Shown: positions 41,307 to 53,099, counted from the first letter of the stretch. The stretch: 64,000 nt of DNA from Streptomyces djakartensis (GCF_014651075.1 NZ_BMWE01000011.1:1-64000), one strand, 5' to 3'. Translations and numbers: made by a program. Notes: generated from the letters alone by a model not told the origin.

Positions 41307-42668
41307 TCAGACGGCGTTCCTCCGCCGGGTCAGCACCGTCCACACTCCGAGCCCCACCAGCAGCGCGCTCCCCGTGCCGATGCCGCCCACGGCGACCGCC
41401 CGCAGCGCGGCCTCGTCACCGGCGGCCACACCCTCCGCCGCGGCCTCCCGGTCCTGGTCGGAGACGTCGAAGACGCCCTTCGGCTCGGACTCCCCCGCGT
41501 ACCCGGGGCCGTCCTGCGCCGCCCCGCTCACCCGCACCCGCAGTGTCATCACGAAGGGCCCGTCTCCGAAGCTGTCGGCGACGTCCTGTGCGAGGTGGGC
41601 GACGAGGTAGTAGGAGCCGGCGAAGCGCATCGCGCCGGTCTGTTCCACGGCGGCGTGCCGGTTGGCGTGGTCGACCGGCGGCAGCACGGGCAGGCTGCCG
41701 GACTTCTGGCCGCCGTCGTAGCCGACACCCACGTCGGCGACCTGGCCGCGCGCGGGGTTGTACAGGGCGAGGTTCAGTGCGCCCGGCAGGTAGCCGGTGC
41801 CGCCGGAGTCCGAGCTGGCCAGCTCGGCGGTGACGTGCAGCTGCTGGCCCCAGTCGACCGGCACCGCGTAGAACAGGGTCCGGCCGGGGCGGATGTCGTC
41901 ACGCCAGACTCCCCGGTCCAGTGGGGTGGCACCGGCGAACCCCCCGCCACCGCGACGCTCCTCGGCCTCCCCCTGGAGCGGCTGCGGCGAGGCGGAGTCC
42001 CACACCTCTGGGGCGCTGGTCGCCCCGGCTTTCACCGCCGGCGGCTCGGTCATGGCGACGAGCTCCAGATCCCACGCGTCGGGCGAAGAACCCTCACCGT
42101 CCGGATCGACGCGTTCGACGAACACGTAGTAGGTGCCGGCCTCCCGGCACAGCGACCTGCCGGGTGAGATCTCCCGCCTGCCCCATGCCGCGATCGGGTG
42201 CGGACTGCGGGCCGCGCCGAAGTTCGTGGTGTCGACGGAGCAGGAGGCGCCGTTGTCGTCCTCCAGGTACACCTTGACCCCGTCGATGGCGGAGACGGTG
42301 CTGCCGGGGGAGGGGACGGCGGTGACGGAGACGTACGCGTTCGAGGAGGCGTCGAGTGTGAGGCGGTAGCTGATCTTTCCGCTGCTCGGGAGGGAGCTCT
42401 TGTAGGTCGTCCCGGGCTCCAGCGGGTCGGCGTCCGCGGTGCTCCTGGCTCCCTCGATGCTGCGCGCGCCCTCGGCGAAGGCGTAGGGGCCCGGCGACGC
42501 CCCCGTGCCGGAGACCGCCGCGGCGGCGAGAGCGGCCTGGCCCGGCCCCACGATGGCCGTCGCACCCAGCACCACCGCTACGACGCCCAGGCGCACGGCC
42601 ACCGCAGGGCGCCGGCCCCGCCACACGCCCGCACGACGCCCCCGCCCCGTACGACACCTTCCCCTCAC
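41307..42668 (-). CDS. secreted protein with C-terminal membrane anchor
   Basis: A 453-residue exported protein. N-terminal signal peptide: basic start (RGRCRTGRGRRAG) and hydrophobic core (LGVVAVVLGATAIVGPGQAALAAAA). Two beta-rich regions follow (TYKSSLPSSGKISYRLTLDASSNAYVSVTAVP and GVWRDDIRPGRTLFYAVPVDWGQQLHVTAEL), similar to the bacterial PPC-type fold. A C-terminal membrane segment with a basic end (GTGSALLVGLGVWTVLTRRRNAV) anchors it. GTG 42668 follows GAGGGG. The convergent kinase may act on the same membrane, but no link is shown. Function unknown. Confidence 0.75.
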   Translation of the reverse strand: MRGRCRTGRGRRAGVWRGRRPAVAVRLGVVAVVLGATAIVGPGQAALAAAAVSGTGASPGPYAFAEGARSIEGARSTADADPLEPGTTYKSSLPSSGKISYRLTLDASSNAYVSVTAVPSPGSTVSAIDGVKVYLEDDNGASCSVDTTNFGAARSPHPIAAWGRREISPGRSLCREAGTYYVFVERVDPDGEGSSPDAWDLELVAMTEPPAVKAGATSAPEVWDSASPQPLQGEAEERRGGGGFAGATPLDRGVWRDDIRPGRTLFYAVPVDWGQQLHVTAELASSDSGGTGYLPGALNLALYNPARGQVADVGVGYDGGQKSGSLPVLPPVDHANRHAAVEQTGAMRFAGSYYLVAHLAQDVADSFGDGPFVMTLRVRVSGAAQDGPGYAGESEPKGVFDVSDQDREAAAEGVAAGDEAALRAVAVGGIGTGSALLVGLGVWTVLTRRRNAV

Positions 42669-42698
42669 GCGCCACCCCTCACCGTCACCACCCCGCGG

Positions 42699-42756
42699 AC
42701 CGTTGGACCACCGGACCACGGGACCACGGGACCGCCGAACCGCCGAACCGCCGGGA
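42699..42756. repeat. short degenerate tandem repeats
   Basis: Upstream of the secreted protein gene are nine-base units of the type ggaccacgg, then gaaccgccg, in series. Non-coding and likely slippage products. Confidence 0.5.
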
Positions 42757-42859
42757 AACCTCACACAGTGAATCCGTGGCCCATACTGCCCCGCCGCCGC
42801 GCCCGCCACCCGGCCATCTACCCAATCCGCACGACACACAGAACCCCAAGACACACAAA

Positions 42860-42884
42860 ACCCCGACCGCCAGGCGGCCGGGGT
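42860..42884 (-). terminator. terminator after the DLW-39 gene
   Basis: accccgaccgcc (42860-42871) and ggcggccggggt (42873-42884) pair with one mismatch and a 1-nt centre; on the minus strand the stem is followed by TTTTGTGTG. Confidence 0.7.
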
Positions 42885-42907
42885 GTGCTCGATACGGGTG
42901 TCGTGAC

Positions 42908-43036
42908 TCAGGAACCCGTGGGCACGGAGTCAGTCGCCTCCGTCCACAGGTCCTGCTCGGCGCGATCCGCCTGGATCTGGCGGTACACGAGGAGCCCGCC
43001 GATGGCGGCCAGTGCGACCAGGAGAAGCTTCTTCAC
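42908..43036 (-). CDS. DLW-39 family small membrane protein
   Basis: A 42-residue peptide: VKKLLLVALAAIGGLLVYRQ is a membrane segment, then IQADRAEQDLWTEATDSVPTGS with the DLW motif that names the family. These peptides are conserved in actinobacteria close to gyrA and dnaA. GTG 43036 has GAGG upstream. Function unknown. Confidence 0.9.
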   Translation of the reverse strand: MKKLLLVALAAIGGLLVYRQIQADRAEQDLWTEATDSVPTGS

Positions 43037-43371
43037 CGCGCGACCTCGTCTTTCGTTGACGTAGGGGACCTCTGGCGCCCGACTATACACACCGACCGAT
43101 ACCGATCGGTGACCTGCGTCGGCCCTCAACTCCCCTCCGGCGGAACGGGATAGAAGCGGAGTCCCCGCCGCCACCGGAGAGTGGTCACGCGCCGACGGGC
43201 GGTTACTTTGACCACCCTTCTCCCCCTTCTCACATTTTCGCCCTCCTTGCGGCCATCCGAGTGGTGTTCATCTGAACATCCACGCGCCACGGGCGTCGGT
43301 CCACCACTTATCGCCCCCCATACACATCATGAGGAAAGTACGCAAATCGCCCGACCCGAAAGTGAGGGGCC
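43037..43371. other. intergenic region
   Basis: About 335 bases between the divergent DLW-39 and DUF6344-like genes. It contains a perfect 10-bp palindrome, ACCGATCGGT (43101-43110), and is pyrimidine-rich near 43215-43240. No gene is recognised. Confidence 0.45.
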
Positions 43372-43737
43372 ATGGCCCGGAACAAGGTCATGACGCTGTG
43401 GACCGTCATCGTCACCGCCTTCCTCGCGCTGTGCCAGAAGCTCGGACTCGTTACGGCGACCGTCGCGGCGGCCGTACCGCAGACCGAGCCGATGCGCAAC
43501 AGCGAGCGCATCCCTCACCAGCGAACGGTGTCCGTGACGTCTGCGAGGTCCTACGCCAGGGCCCTGCCCCCCACGATGAAACAGCGCATCCGCGCCGAGG
43601 CCCACGGCAAAACCCCCCGCTGCCGCCACCGCCCCCTCGCGGACTCACCGGCATCACCGGGCGTCGACTGCGCCCACGCCGACTCGGAGATCGAGGCAGA
43701 CCCCACGGCACACCGCCTCATCCCCATGCAGCCCTGA
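43372..43737 (+). CDS. small exported or membrane protein (DUF6344-like)
   Basis: A 121-residue protein: N-terminal hydrophobic stretch (VMTLWTVIVTAFLALCQKLGLVTATVAAAVPQ) like a signal peptide or anchor, then a basic region with LPPTMKQRIRAEAHG and a Cys-containing end (CRHRPL). The pattern resembles a Streptomyces-specific family (DUF6344, from memory). ATG 43372 follows GAGGGGCC. Function unknown. Confidence 0.65.
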   Translation: MARNKVMTLWTVIVTAFLALCQKLGLVTATVAAAVPQTEPMRNSERIPHQRTVSVTSARSYARALPPTMKQRIRAEAHGKTPRCRHRPLADSPASPGVDCAHADSEIEADPTAHRLIPMQP

Positions 43738-43770
43738 CCCCGGCACACTCTCACGGCGATCCCGCGTACA

Positions 43771-43800
43771 GGCCCGGCAGCTCGACAGAGCCGCCGGGCC
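43771..43800. terminator. terminator between convergent small genes
   Basis: ggcccggc (43771-43778) and gccgggcc (43793-43800) form the stem, with an inner gctc/gagc pairing. Confidence 0.65.
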
Positions 43801-43817
43801 CTCTCATGTCTGAAACG

Positions 43818-44012
43818 CTAGGGCGTGACAACCACCACGAGGTACGCCATGCCGACGACGGCGGCCAAACAGAAAACCGCGACAGCGATCGTGACCATGC
43901 CCACCAGCCCCGTCACGCCCGCGATCGCTTTCCACCCGACCCGAGTCATCCGCCCGGCACGCTCGACCGCGCTCTCGTAGTCGCTGTCGTCGTACCAGTC
44001 TCGATTGCCCAT
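43818..44012 (-). CDS. small single-span membrane protein
   Basis: A 64-residue protein with an acidic start (MGNRDWYDDSDYESAVERAGRMTRVGWKAIAG) and a C-terminal hydrophobic segment (VGMVTIAVAVFCLAAVVGMAYLVVVV). ATG 44012 is the best start; a G-rich stretch precedes it. Not recognised as a named family. It lies between a small exported protein gene and tRNA-Ile. Confidence 0.65.
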   Translation of the reverse strand: MGNRDWYDDSDYESAVERAGRMTRVGWKAIAGVTGLVGMVTIAVAVFCLAAVVGMAYLVVVVTP

Positions 44013-44113
44013 GACACCACCACCCCCCGCCCCGAAGCATAGGAGGCGCGCGATCAACAGCGGGGACGCCGTCCGCGAGGGGCGACTCGACTGACGTCAG
44101 CCGTAGATGCCAA

Positions 44114-44143
44114 AGACCACCCACTCATGTGAGTAGGTGGTCT
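44114..44143 (-). terminator. terminator after tRNA-Ile
   Basis: agaccacc...actca (44114-44127) pairs with tgagt...ggtggtct (44130-44143) with one mismatch and a 2-nt loop. Confidence 0.75.
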
Positions 44144-44149
44144 CTTCGC

Positions 44150-44226
44150 TGGTGGGGCTAACAGGATTTGAACCTGTGGCCTCATCCTTATCAGGGATGC
44201 GCTCTAACCAACTGAGCTATAGCCCC
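44150..44226 (-). tRNA. tRNA-Ile(GAT)
   Basis: A 74-nt cloverleaf plus an encoded CCA (44150-44152). Acceptor GGGGCTA with TAGCCCC, D arm GCTCAGTTGGTTAGAGC, anticodon stem CATCC/GGATG around CTGATAA (anticodon GAT), T arm CAGG-TTCAAAT-CCTG. Upstream of DUF3566 and gyrA in transcription order, a placement seen in Streptomyces. Confidence 0.97.
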
Positions 44227-44338
44227 GCCGCGCTCTGCGGTGTGTGTCCCGCGCGCTGACTCCTGAAGATTAGCGCACGACATGGGCAGTCCCAAAATCG
44301 GTTGGCGGGACAACGACAGCGGTAAGACGAGGGCGGCG

Positions 44339-45139
44339 TCACTCGTCCTCGGCGAGCGTCAGCTCCACACCGCCCACGAAGCCCGCGGAGAGGTTGTAGA
44401 TGAAGGCGCCGAGCGTCGCGAGGGCGGTCGCCAGGACGACGTCGATGACCGCGATGACCGACGTGAACAGCAGGACGTTGGGCAGCGACAGGAAGGCCTG
44501 CAGGTCGAAGCCGTTGGACTCGTTCGAGCCGGTCGCCTCGGAGATCGTGCCACCGACCGTCGAGAAGACACCCATCGCGTCCATGACCATCCACAGCACG
44601 GCGGCCGCGACGATCGTGCAGATGCCCAGGGCGATGGAGAGCAGGAAGCTGACCTTCATCACCGACCACGGGTCGGCCTTCGCCACCCGCAGCCGCGCCT
44701 TGCGGATCCGCGGCGTGGTGCGCGCGCCCGTACGGGGACGCCGTACCGCACCGGCGGCGCCACCCGCCGTCTGCTGCGCCGGGTAGGCCTGCGGCGGGTG
44801 GTACGGCCCGGCCTGCTGCTGCGTCCGCCGTTCGCCCGGGAGCGGGGAGGCCGTCTGCGCTGTGGCGCCCTGGTCCTGGACGGCCGGCTGCGGCTGGGCG
44901 CCGGCCGCGGCCGGGCCCGCGGCGGACTTCTGCTGGGTCTGCGGACCTCGGGTGTCCGTCACGGTTCCCCCCTGGGGATCATGCGAGTCGGGCGAGGACG
45001 CGTCCTTGGCCGGGGACTTGATCGCCTTCAGGTTGGTCGTGTGCGGGTCCGCCGCACGCGCGGCGGAGCCACGGCCGCCCCCGTCCGTGTCCGTACCCTT
45101 GGGGGTACCGGTCGGTCCGGCGCCCGTGGCTCCGCTCAC
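44339..45139 (-). CDS. DUF3566 membrane protein downstream of gyrA
   Basis: A 266-residue protein. The first 150 residues are a low-complexity Gln/Ala/Pro/Gly tail, then a conserved domain with two membrane segments: RIRKARLRVAKADPWSVMKVSFLLSIALGICTIVAAAVLWMVMDAMGVF, and NVLLFTSVIAVIDVVLATALATLGAFIYNLSAGFVGGVELTL. This is DUF3566, which follows gyrA in most actinobacteria. GTG 45139 follows AGGAG, 19 bases after the gyrA stop, so it is cotranscribed with gyrA. Function unknown. Confidence 0.88.
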   Translation of the reverse strand: MSGATGAGPTGTPKGTDTDGGGRGSAARAADPHTTNLKAIKSPAKDASSPDSHDPQGGTVTDTRGPQTQQKSAAGPAAAGAQPQPAVQDQGATAQTASPLPGERRTQQQAGPYHPPQAYPAQQTAGGAAGAVRRPRTGARTTPRIRKARLRVAKADPWSVMKVSFLLSIALGICTIVAAAVLWMVMDAMGVFSTVGGTISEATGSNESNGFDLQAFLSLPNVLLFTSVIAVIDVVLATALATLGAFIYNLSAGFVGGVELTLAEDE

Positions 45140-45158
45140 GCTGACTCACTCCTCATGC

Positions 45159-47753
<2,595 letters not shown>

Positions 47754-47795
47754 TGCTGGTGAAGATCCTTCCCTGTGCGGTCAGCTGAGACCGAC

Positions 47796-49844
47796 TCAGA
47801 TGTCGAGGAAGCGGACGTCCTTGGCGTTGCGCTGGATGAACGCGCGGCGGGCCTCGACGTCCTCGCCCATGAGGACCGAGAACAGGTCGTCGGCCTGGGC
47901 GGCGTCGTCGAGGGTGACCTGGCCGAGGACGCGGTGCTCCTGGTCCATGGTCGTGATGCGCAGCTCCTCGGCGTTCATCTCGCCGAGACCCTTGAAGCGC
48001 TGCACCGAGTCGTCCTTGATGCGCTTGCCGGCGTTGCGGCCCATCTCGATCAGGGCGTCGCGCTCGCGGTCGGAGTAGGCGTACTCGAAGTCGTCCTTAC
48101 CCCACTTGATCTTGTAGAGCGGCGGACGGGAGAGGTACACGTGCCCGGCCTCGACCAGCGGCCGCATGAAGCGGAACAGGAAGGTCAGCAGCAGGGTGTT
48201 GATGTGCTGGCCGTCGACGTCGGCGTCCGCCATCAGGATGATCTTGTGGTAGCGGAGCTTCTCGATGTCGAAGTCCTCGTGCACACCCGTGCCGAAGGCC
48301 GAGATGAGCGCCTGGATCTCCTGGTTCTGAAGGATCTTGTCGATCCGCGCCTTCTCGACGTTCAGGATCTTGCCGCGGATCGGGAGGATCGCCTGGTACT
48401 CCGGGTTGCGGCCGGACTTGGCCGAACCGCCGGCGGAGTCACCCTCGACGATGAAGATCTCGCACTTGGTGGGATCGTTCGACTGGCAGTCGGAGAGCTT
48501 GCCCGGCAGGGACGCGGTCTCCAGCAGGCCCTTGCGGCGGGTGAGGTCCCGGGCCTTACGGGCCGCCACACGCGCGGTGGCCGCCTGGATGCCCTTGCGG
48601 ATGATGTCCGCGGCCTCGTTCGGGTTGCGGTCCAGCCAGTCGGTGAGGTGCTCGTAGACGACCCGCTGGACGAAGGTCTTGACCTCGGTGTTGCCCAGCT
48701 TGGTCTTCGTCTGGCCCTCGAACTGAGGCTCGCTCAGCTTGACCGAGATGATCGCGGTCAGGCCCTCGCGGATGTCGTCGCCCGTGAGGTTGTCGTCCTT
48801 CTCCCGCAGCAGCCTCTTGTCGCGCGCGTACTTGTTGATCAGCGAGGTCAGCGCGGCCCGGAAACCCTCTTCGTGCGTACCGCCCTCGTGGGTGTGGATG
48901 ATGTTGGCGAACGAGTACACGCCCTCGGTGTAACCGCCGTTCCACTGCATGGCGATCTCGAGGGACAGCTGCCGGTCCCTGTCCTCCGCCTCCAGGTCGA
49001 TGACGGTGGGGTGCACCGCGTCGCCCTTGCGGGAGTTGAGGTACTTCACGAAGTCGACGATGCCGCCCTCGTAGTGGTACTTGACCGTCTTGACCTCGGC
49101 GGTCTCGTCCGCGCCCGCCTCGTCCGCCCCGGAGGTGGCCTTCGCGGACTCACGCTCGTCGGTGAGGTTGATGCGCAGGCCCTTGTTGAGGAACGCCATC
49201 TCCTGGAAGCGCCGCGAGAGCGTCTCGAAGGAGTAGTCGGTGGTCTCGAAGATGTCCGGGTCGGCCCAGAAGGTGACCGAGGTGCCGGTCTCCTCGGTGG
49301 CCTCGTGCTTGGCGAGCGGCGCCGTGGGGACGCCCATCTTGTAGTCCTGCGTCCAGCGGTGGCCGTCGGTCTTCACCTCGACGGCGACCTTCGAGGACAG
49401 CGCGTTCACGACGGAGACACCCACGCCGTGCAGACCGCCGGAGACCGCGTAGCCACCACCGCCGAACTTGCCGCCCGCGTGCAGCACGGTCAGCACGACC
49501 TCGAGGGCCGGCTTGCCCTCGGAGGCGACGATGCCGACCGGGATACCACGGCCGTTGTCGACGACCCGGACACCGCCGTCTGCGAGGATCGTCACGTCGA
49601 TGGTGTCCGCGTGACCCGCCAGCGCCTCGTCGACCGAGTTGTCGACGACCTCGTACACGAGGTGGTGCAGTCCTCGCTCACCGGTCGAGCCGATGTACAT
49701 GCCGGGTCGCTTGCGGACCGCGTCCAGACCCTCGAGGACGGTGATGGCACTGGCGTCGTACGAAGCAGTGGCTGAGGCCTCGGCGACTCCAGCCATGGCC
49801 TCGACGGACGGGTTGTTCTCGTTGGGGTTGCCGGAATCGGCCAC
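47796..49844 (-). CDS. gyrB: DNA gyrase subunit B
   Basis: ATPase subunit of gyrase, 682 residues. GHKL ATP-binding motifs: EVVDNSVDEALAG, VVDNGRGIPVG and GGLHGVGVSVVNAL. The TOPRIM metal-binding part has IVEGDSAGGSAKSGR and IILMADADVDGQHI; the C-terminal SVQRFKGLGEMNAEEL is typical. A 25-residue acidic insert (SGADEAGADETAEVK) is in the transducer region. GTG 49844 (VADSGNPNENNPS) follows AAAGGG; the frame opens eight codons earlier. Its promoter region in Streptomyces is known to respond to supercoiling. Confidence 0.97.
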   Translation of the reverse strand: MADSGNPNENNPSVEAMAGVAEASATASYDASAITVLEGLDAVRKRPGMYIGSTGERGLHHLVYEVVDNSVDEALAGHADTIDVTILADGGVRVVDNGRGIPVGIVASEGKPALEVVLTVLHAGGKFGGGGYAVSGGLHGVGVSVVNALSSKVAVEVKTDGHRWTQDYKMGVPTAPLAKHEATEETGTSVTFWADPDIFETTDYSFETLSRRFQEMAFLNKGLRINLTDERESAKATSGADEAGADETAEVKTVKYHYEGGIVDFVKYLNSRKGDAVHPTVIDLEAEDRDRQLSLEIAMQWNGGYTEGVYSFANIIHTHEGGTHEEGFRAALTSLINKYARDKRLLREKDDNLTGDDIREGLTAIISVKLSEPQFEGQTKTKLGNTEVKTFVQRVVYEHLTDWLDRNPNEAADIIRKGIQAATARVAARKARDLTRRKGLLETASLPGKLSDCQSNDPTKCEIFIVEGDSAGGSAKSGRNPEYQAILPIRGKILNVEKARIDKILQNQEIQALISAFGTGVHEDFDIEKLRYHKIILMADADVDGQHINTLLLTFLFRFMRPLVEAGHVYLSRPPLYKIKWGKDDFEYAYSDRERDALIEMGRNAGKRIKDDSVQRFKGLGEMNAEELRITTMDQEHRVLGQVTLDDAAQADDLFSVLMGEDVEARRAFIQRNAKDVRFLDI

Positions 49845-50311
49845 GAAGCGCCCTTTCTGGCACAGCACGAGCCAGGCTCGTCGGCGGGTTGCCGGAGCGG
49901 CTGCGGCATGTTGCGTTGGTAAGCCTTGATCAGCGTTGCTCAGCTTTTCCCGGACGGTCCCCAGCGAGTGGGGCGGGATTGCTTCCAGTCTACCGGTAGC
50001 ACTGACACCGATGGGGGTTTGCCGGTACCTGAGTCCGCATGTGCCGCCCTCAACCGGTCTCGTCCGACTCCCGATATGCGGATGGGGGCTCCAAGAGGCT
50101 CACGGAGCCACTCAGCGCTTCCGGCCGTCAACCCTTGGCTACTTAGGAGTCAGGGCGTGATCAGCGACCGTCCGCAGCCGTCCGAAGAGGGCGGCGCCGA
50201 GGCCCGGAACAGACCTCCCACGGCCTGTTTTGTGATGTCAGTCACTTGTTGCCGAGCGGGGAGAAAAGCGGTGCGGATCGCGACCCGGCAGGCGCGGAAG
50301 AGGGGCTCCGG
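49845..50311. other. gyrB upstream region
   Basis: About 467 bases between gyrB and the DUF721 gene on the same strand. It should hold the gyrB promoter and leader; no DnaA box, parS or hairpin terminator with long perfect arms is seen. Confidence 0.5.
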
Positions 50312-50878
50312 TCAGCCGTAGGTGTCGCCCGGGCCGGTGCTGCCGGGGGCGCGCAGCGGCCCGTAGCGCCGAGTGGGGGCACCGGGCCCCTGCACCTTGA
50401 TCTGCTTCACCGTGCCGTGACCCAGGTCCTCGTTGAGACGGGCCACCAGAGTCGGGGCGAGCAGCCTCAGGTTCGTCGCCCAGGCCGTCGAGTCGCAGCG
50501 CACGCTCAGGACGCGCTCGTCCTCGTCGTACTTCTCCGGCACGCAGTGCTTGGCCACGTCCTCGCCGACGATCTGCGGCCAGCGGCCCATCACACCGCCC
50601 ACCGCGGCCGGCGCCTCCCAGCCGCGCTCGGTGATCAGCCGGTTGATCGCGGATCCCAGCGCCATGGGATCGCGCCCGTCGGCGCGCGCGCCGGAGCGCA
50701 GTCCGCCACGGCGCGCCTGCTTCTTCTGCTGTGCCGCGTCCCCACGCGCGCGTGCGGCCTCCTTCGCCGCGCGCAGCGCCACGCGCGCGAGGTCCACGCC
50801 TGAGGGTTCGGGAGAACGGGGCGCCGGGGGTTTCCCGGAGGTGGTCTGCGACGCGCGCTCGGGTGTGTTCTCCGTCAT
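50312..50878 (-). CDS. DUF721 (DciA-like) protein
   Basis: A 188-residue protein. The conserved DUF721 part is ALGSAINRLITERGWEAPAAVGGVMGRWPQIVGEDVAKHCVPEKYDEDERVLSVRCDSTAWATNLRLLAPTLVARLNEDLGHGTVKQIKVQGP. A basic, Ala/Arg/Pro-rich N-terminal tail precedes it. DUF721 proteins related to DciA load or assist replicative helicase in many bacteria lacking DnaC, and here the gene lies in the recF-gyrB interval. Its ATG is in the recF stop (ATGA). Confidence 0.88.
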   Translation of the reverse strand: MTENTPERASQTTSGKPPAPRSPEPSGVDLARVALRAAKEAARARGDAAQQKKQARRGGLRSGARADGRDPMALGSAINRLITERGWEAPAAVGGVMGRWPQIVGEDVAKHCVPEKYDEDERVLSVRCDSTAWATNLRLLAPTLVARLNEDLGHGTVKQIKVQGPGAPTRRYGPLRAPGSTGPGDTYG

Positions 50879-51996
50879 ACGCGCTCCACCGTCCCCTCGG
50901 ACACGGCGAACCGCACACCCGACAGCACATGCGGAACGTCGTCGTCGACCGCCGCCGTCACCAGGACCTGCTCACCGGGCGCCACCAGCTCGGCGAGACG
51001 CTCACGACGGCGGGAGTCCAGTTCCGCGAAGACGTCGTCGAGCACCAGCACCGGCTCGTTGCCCTCGGCGCGCAGCAGATCGTAGGAGGCGAGACGCAGC
51101 GCCAGGGCGTAGGACCAGGACTCGCCGTGCGAGGCATAGCCCTTGGCGGGCAGCTGGCCCAGCTTGAGCATCAGATCGTCCCGGTGCGGGCCGACCAGCG
51201 TGACGCCCCGCTCGATCTCCTGCTTGCGGGCCTCGGCGAGCGCGGCCATCAGCTGCTCGAACAGGTCCTCGCGCGTGTGCGCCTCGCTGGGCGCCGACGG
51301 CTTGTACTCCAGTGCGACCGGGCCGCCGCCGGGTGCGAGCTGCTCGTACGCCTTGTCGGCGAGCGGCTGGATCGTGGCGATCAGGTCCAGGCGCTGGGCG
51401 AGCAGCTCGGCCCCGGCGCGCGCGAGATGCTGGTCCCACACGTCGAGGGTGGACATGTCCATGGAGCGTCCGCCGTGCCGACGGGCCAGCGCGGCCGACT
51501 TCAGCAAGGTGTTGCGCTGCTTGAGGACCCGGTCGTAGTCGGAACGGACCCCGGCCATGCGCGGTGAGCGTGCGGTGATCAGCTCGTCGAGGAAACGCCG
51601 CCGCTCCCCGGGGTCCCCCTTGACCAGGGCGAGATCCTCCGGCGCGAACAGCACGGTCCGTACGATCCCCAGCACATCACGCGGTCTGACCTGCGTGGAC
51701 CTGTTGATACGGGCGCGGTTGGCCCGGCCCGGGTTCAGCTCGAGCTCGACCAGCTGCTGCCGGTCGCCCTGCCGGACCTGGGCCCGGACGACCGCGCGCT
51801 CGGCCCCCATCCGGACCAGGGGGGCGTCCGAGGAGACACGGTGGCTGCCCAGAGTGGCGAGGTAGCCCACGGCCTCGACCAGGTTGGTCTTGCCCTGCCC
51901 GTTCGGGCCGACGAAGGCCGTCACCCCCGCCTCGAGCGGGACCTCGATCCGGGAGTACGAGCGGAAGTCGGCCAGCGACAGATGCGTGACGTGCAT
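50875..51996 (-). CDS. recF: DNA replication and repair protein RecF
   Basis: SMC-like ATPase that helps load RecA at gaps; 373 residues. Walker A is GPNGQGKT (30-37), the ABC-type signature is in SYALALRLASYDLL, and Walker B is PVLVLDDVFAELD. The N-terminus MHVTHLSLADFRSY matches the family start. ATG 51996. It is followed by DUF721 with an ATGA overlap, and lies 53 bp downstream of gnd. Confidence 0.96.
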   Translation of the reverse strand: MHVTHLSLADFRSYSRIEVPLEAGVTAFVGPNGQGKTNLVEAVGYLATLGSHRVSSDAPLVRMGAERAVVRAQVRQGDRQQLVELELNPGRANRARINRSTQVRPRDVLGIVRTVLFAPEDLALVKGDPGERRRFLDELITARSPRMAGVRSDYDRVLKQRNTLLKSAALARRHGGRSMDMSTLDVWDQHLARAGAELLAQRLDLIATIQPLADKAYEQLAPGGGPVALEYKPSAPSEAHTREDLFEQLMAALAEARKQEIERGVTLVGPHRDDLMLKLGQLPAKGYASHGESWSYALALRLASYDLLRAEGNEPVLVLDDVFAELDSRRRERLAELVAPGEQVLVTAAVDDDVPHVLSGVRFAVSEGTVERV

Positions 51997-52049
51997 GGTC
52001 GTTTCGCCGACCTCCCAGGCCCTCGGGTGTTGCTTGCTTGCGGTGGTGC

Positions 52050-52925
52050 TTACTTCTTCTCGACCGCGTGGCCGCCGAACTGGTTCCGCAGCGCCGCGAT
52101 CATCTTCATCTGGGGCGAGTCCTCCTGCCGGGAGGCGAACCGCGCGAACAGCGACGCGGTGATCGCCGGCAGCGGCACCGCGTTGTCGATCGCGGCCTCC
52201 ACAGTCCAGCGTCCCTCACCGGAGTCCTGTGCATAACCCCGGAGCCCGTCCAGGTGCTCGTCCTCGTCGAGCGCGTTGACCGCGAGGTCCAGCAGCCAGG
52301 AGCGGATGACCGTGCCCTCCTGCCAGGAGCGGAAGACCTCCCGGACGTCGGTCACCGAGTCGACCTTCTCCAGGAGCTCCCAGCCCTCGGCATAAGCCTG
52401 CATCATCGCGTACTCGATGCCGTTGTGGACCATCTTCGCGAAGTGGCCCGCACCGACCTTGCCGGCGTGCACCGAACCGAAGTCGCCCTCCGGCTTGAGC
52501 GCGTCGAAGACCGGCTGCACCTTGGCGACGTTCTCCTTGTCACCGCCGTACATCAGCGCGTAGCCGTTCTCCAGGCCCCAGACACCGCCGGAGACACCGC
52601 AGTCGACGAAACCGATGCCCTTGGCCGCGAGCTCCTCGGCGTGCTTCTCGTCGTCCGTCCAGCGGGAGTTGCCGCCGTCCACGACGACGTCGCCGGGCTC
52701 CAGCAGTTCGGCGAGCTCGTCGATGGTGGACTGCGTGGCCTCACCCGCCGGGACCATCACCCAGACCACGCGTGGGCCGCTGAGCTTGCCCACAAGCTCC
52801 TGCAGACTGTGGACATCGGCGAGGTCCGGGTTGCGGTCGTATCCGAAGACGGTGTGGCCCGCGCGGCGTATCCGCTCGCGCATGTTGCCGCCCATCTTGC
52901 CGAGGCCGACGAGACCGAGCTCCAT
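52050..52925 (-). CDS. gnd: 6-phosphogluconate dehydrogenase, short (GndA-type)
   Basis: Decarboxylating oxidation of 6-phosphogluconate in the pentose phosphate pathway. It is 291 residues, the short bacterial form. Rossmann GLGKMG at the N-terminus (7-12), DGGNSRWTDD substrate loop, CGVSGGVWGLENGYALM, and HNGIEYAMMQAYAEG with the catalytic lysine in GAGHFAKMVHNGIEY. The dnaN-gnd-recF order is standard in Streptomyces. Start ATG 52925. Confidence 0.94.
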   Translation of the reverse strand: MELGLVGLGKMGGNMRERIRRAGHTVFGYDRNPDLADVHSLQELVGKLSGPRVVWVMVPAGEATQSTIDELAELLEPGDVVVDGGNSRWTDDEKHAEELAAKGIGFVDCGVSGGVWGLENGYALMYGGDKENVAKVQPVFDALKPEGDFGSVHAGKVGAGHFAKMVHNGIEYAMMQAYAEGWELLEKVDSVTDVREVFRSWQEGTVIRSWLLDLAVNALDEDEHLDGLRGYAQDSGEGRWTVEAAIDNAVPLPAITASLFARFASRQEDSPQMKMIAALRNQFGGHAVEKK

Positions 52926-53070
52926 CAGTTGTGTTCCTTAGCTGTGCAGGTGTCCGACGTGGCGTTGAGGCACTGCCGTGCCGCGTCCGAGCCTAAACCC
53001 GGACGCTCGCGCACATCTGTGGGCATACGCGCTCAGGCGTAGCCCTTCACCTGCGGATTTGTCCTCAGCC

Positions 53071-53079
53071 TGTGGACAA
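53071..53079 (-). promoter_or_regulatory. DnaA box between gnd and dnaN
   Basis: TGTGGACAA, exact reverse TTGTCCACA, 21 bp past the dnaN stop. Confidence 0.55.
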
Positions 53080-53099
53080 CCGACCCGCGCGCCCAGGTC

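Noticed and set aside
43101..43110. Palindrome ACCGATCGGT upstream of the DUF6344-like gene, as a further TetR site
   Set aside because: It lacks the 4-bp centre spacing of the ACCGA-N4-TCGGT sites and is short enough to occur by chance.
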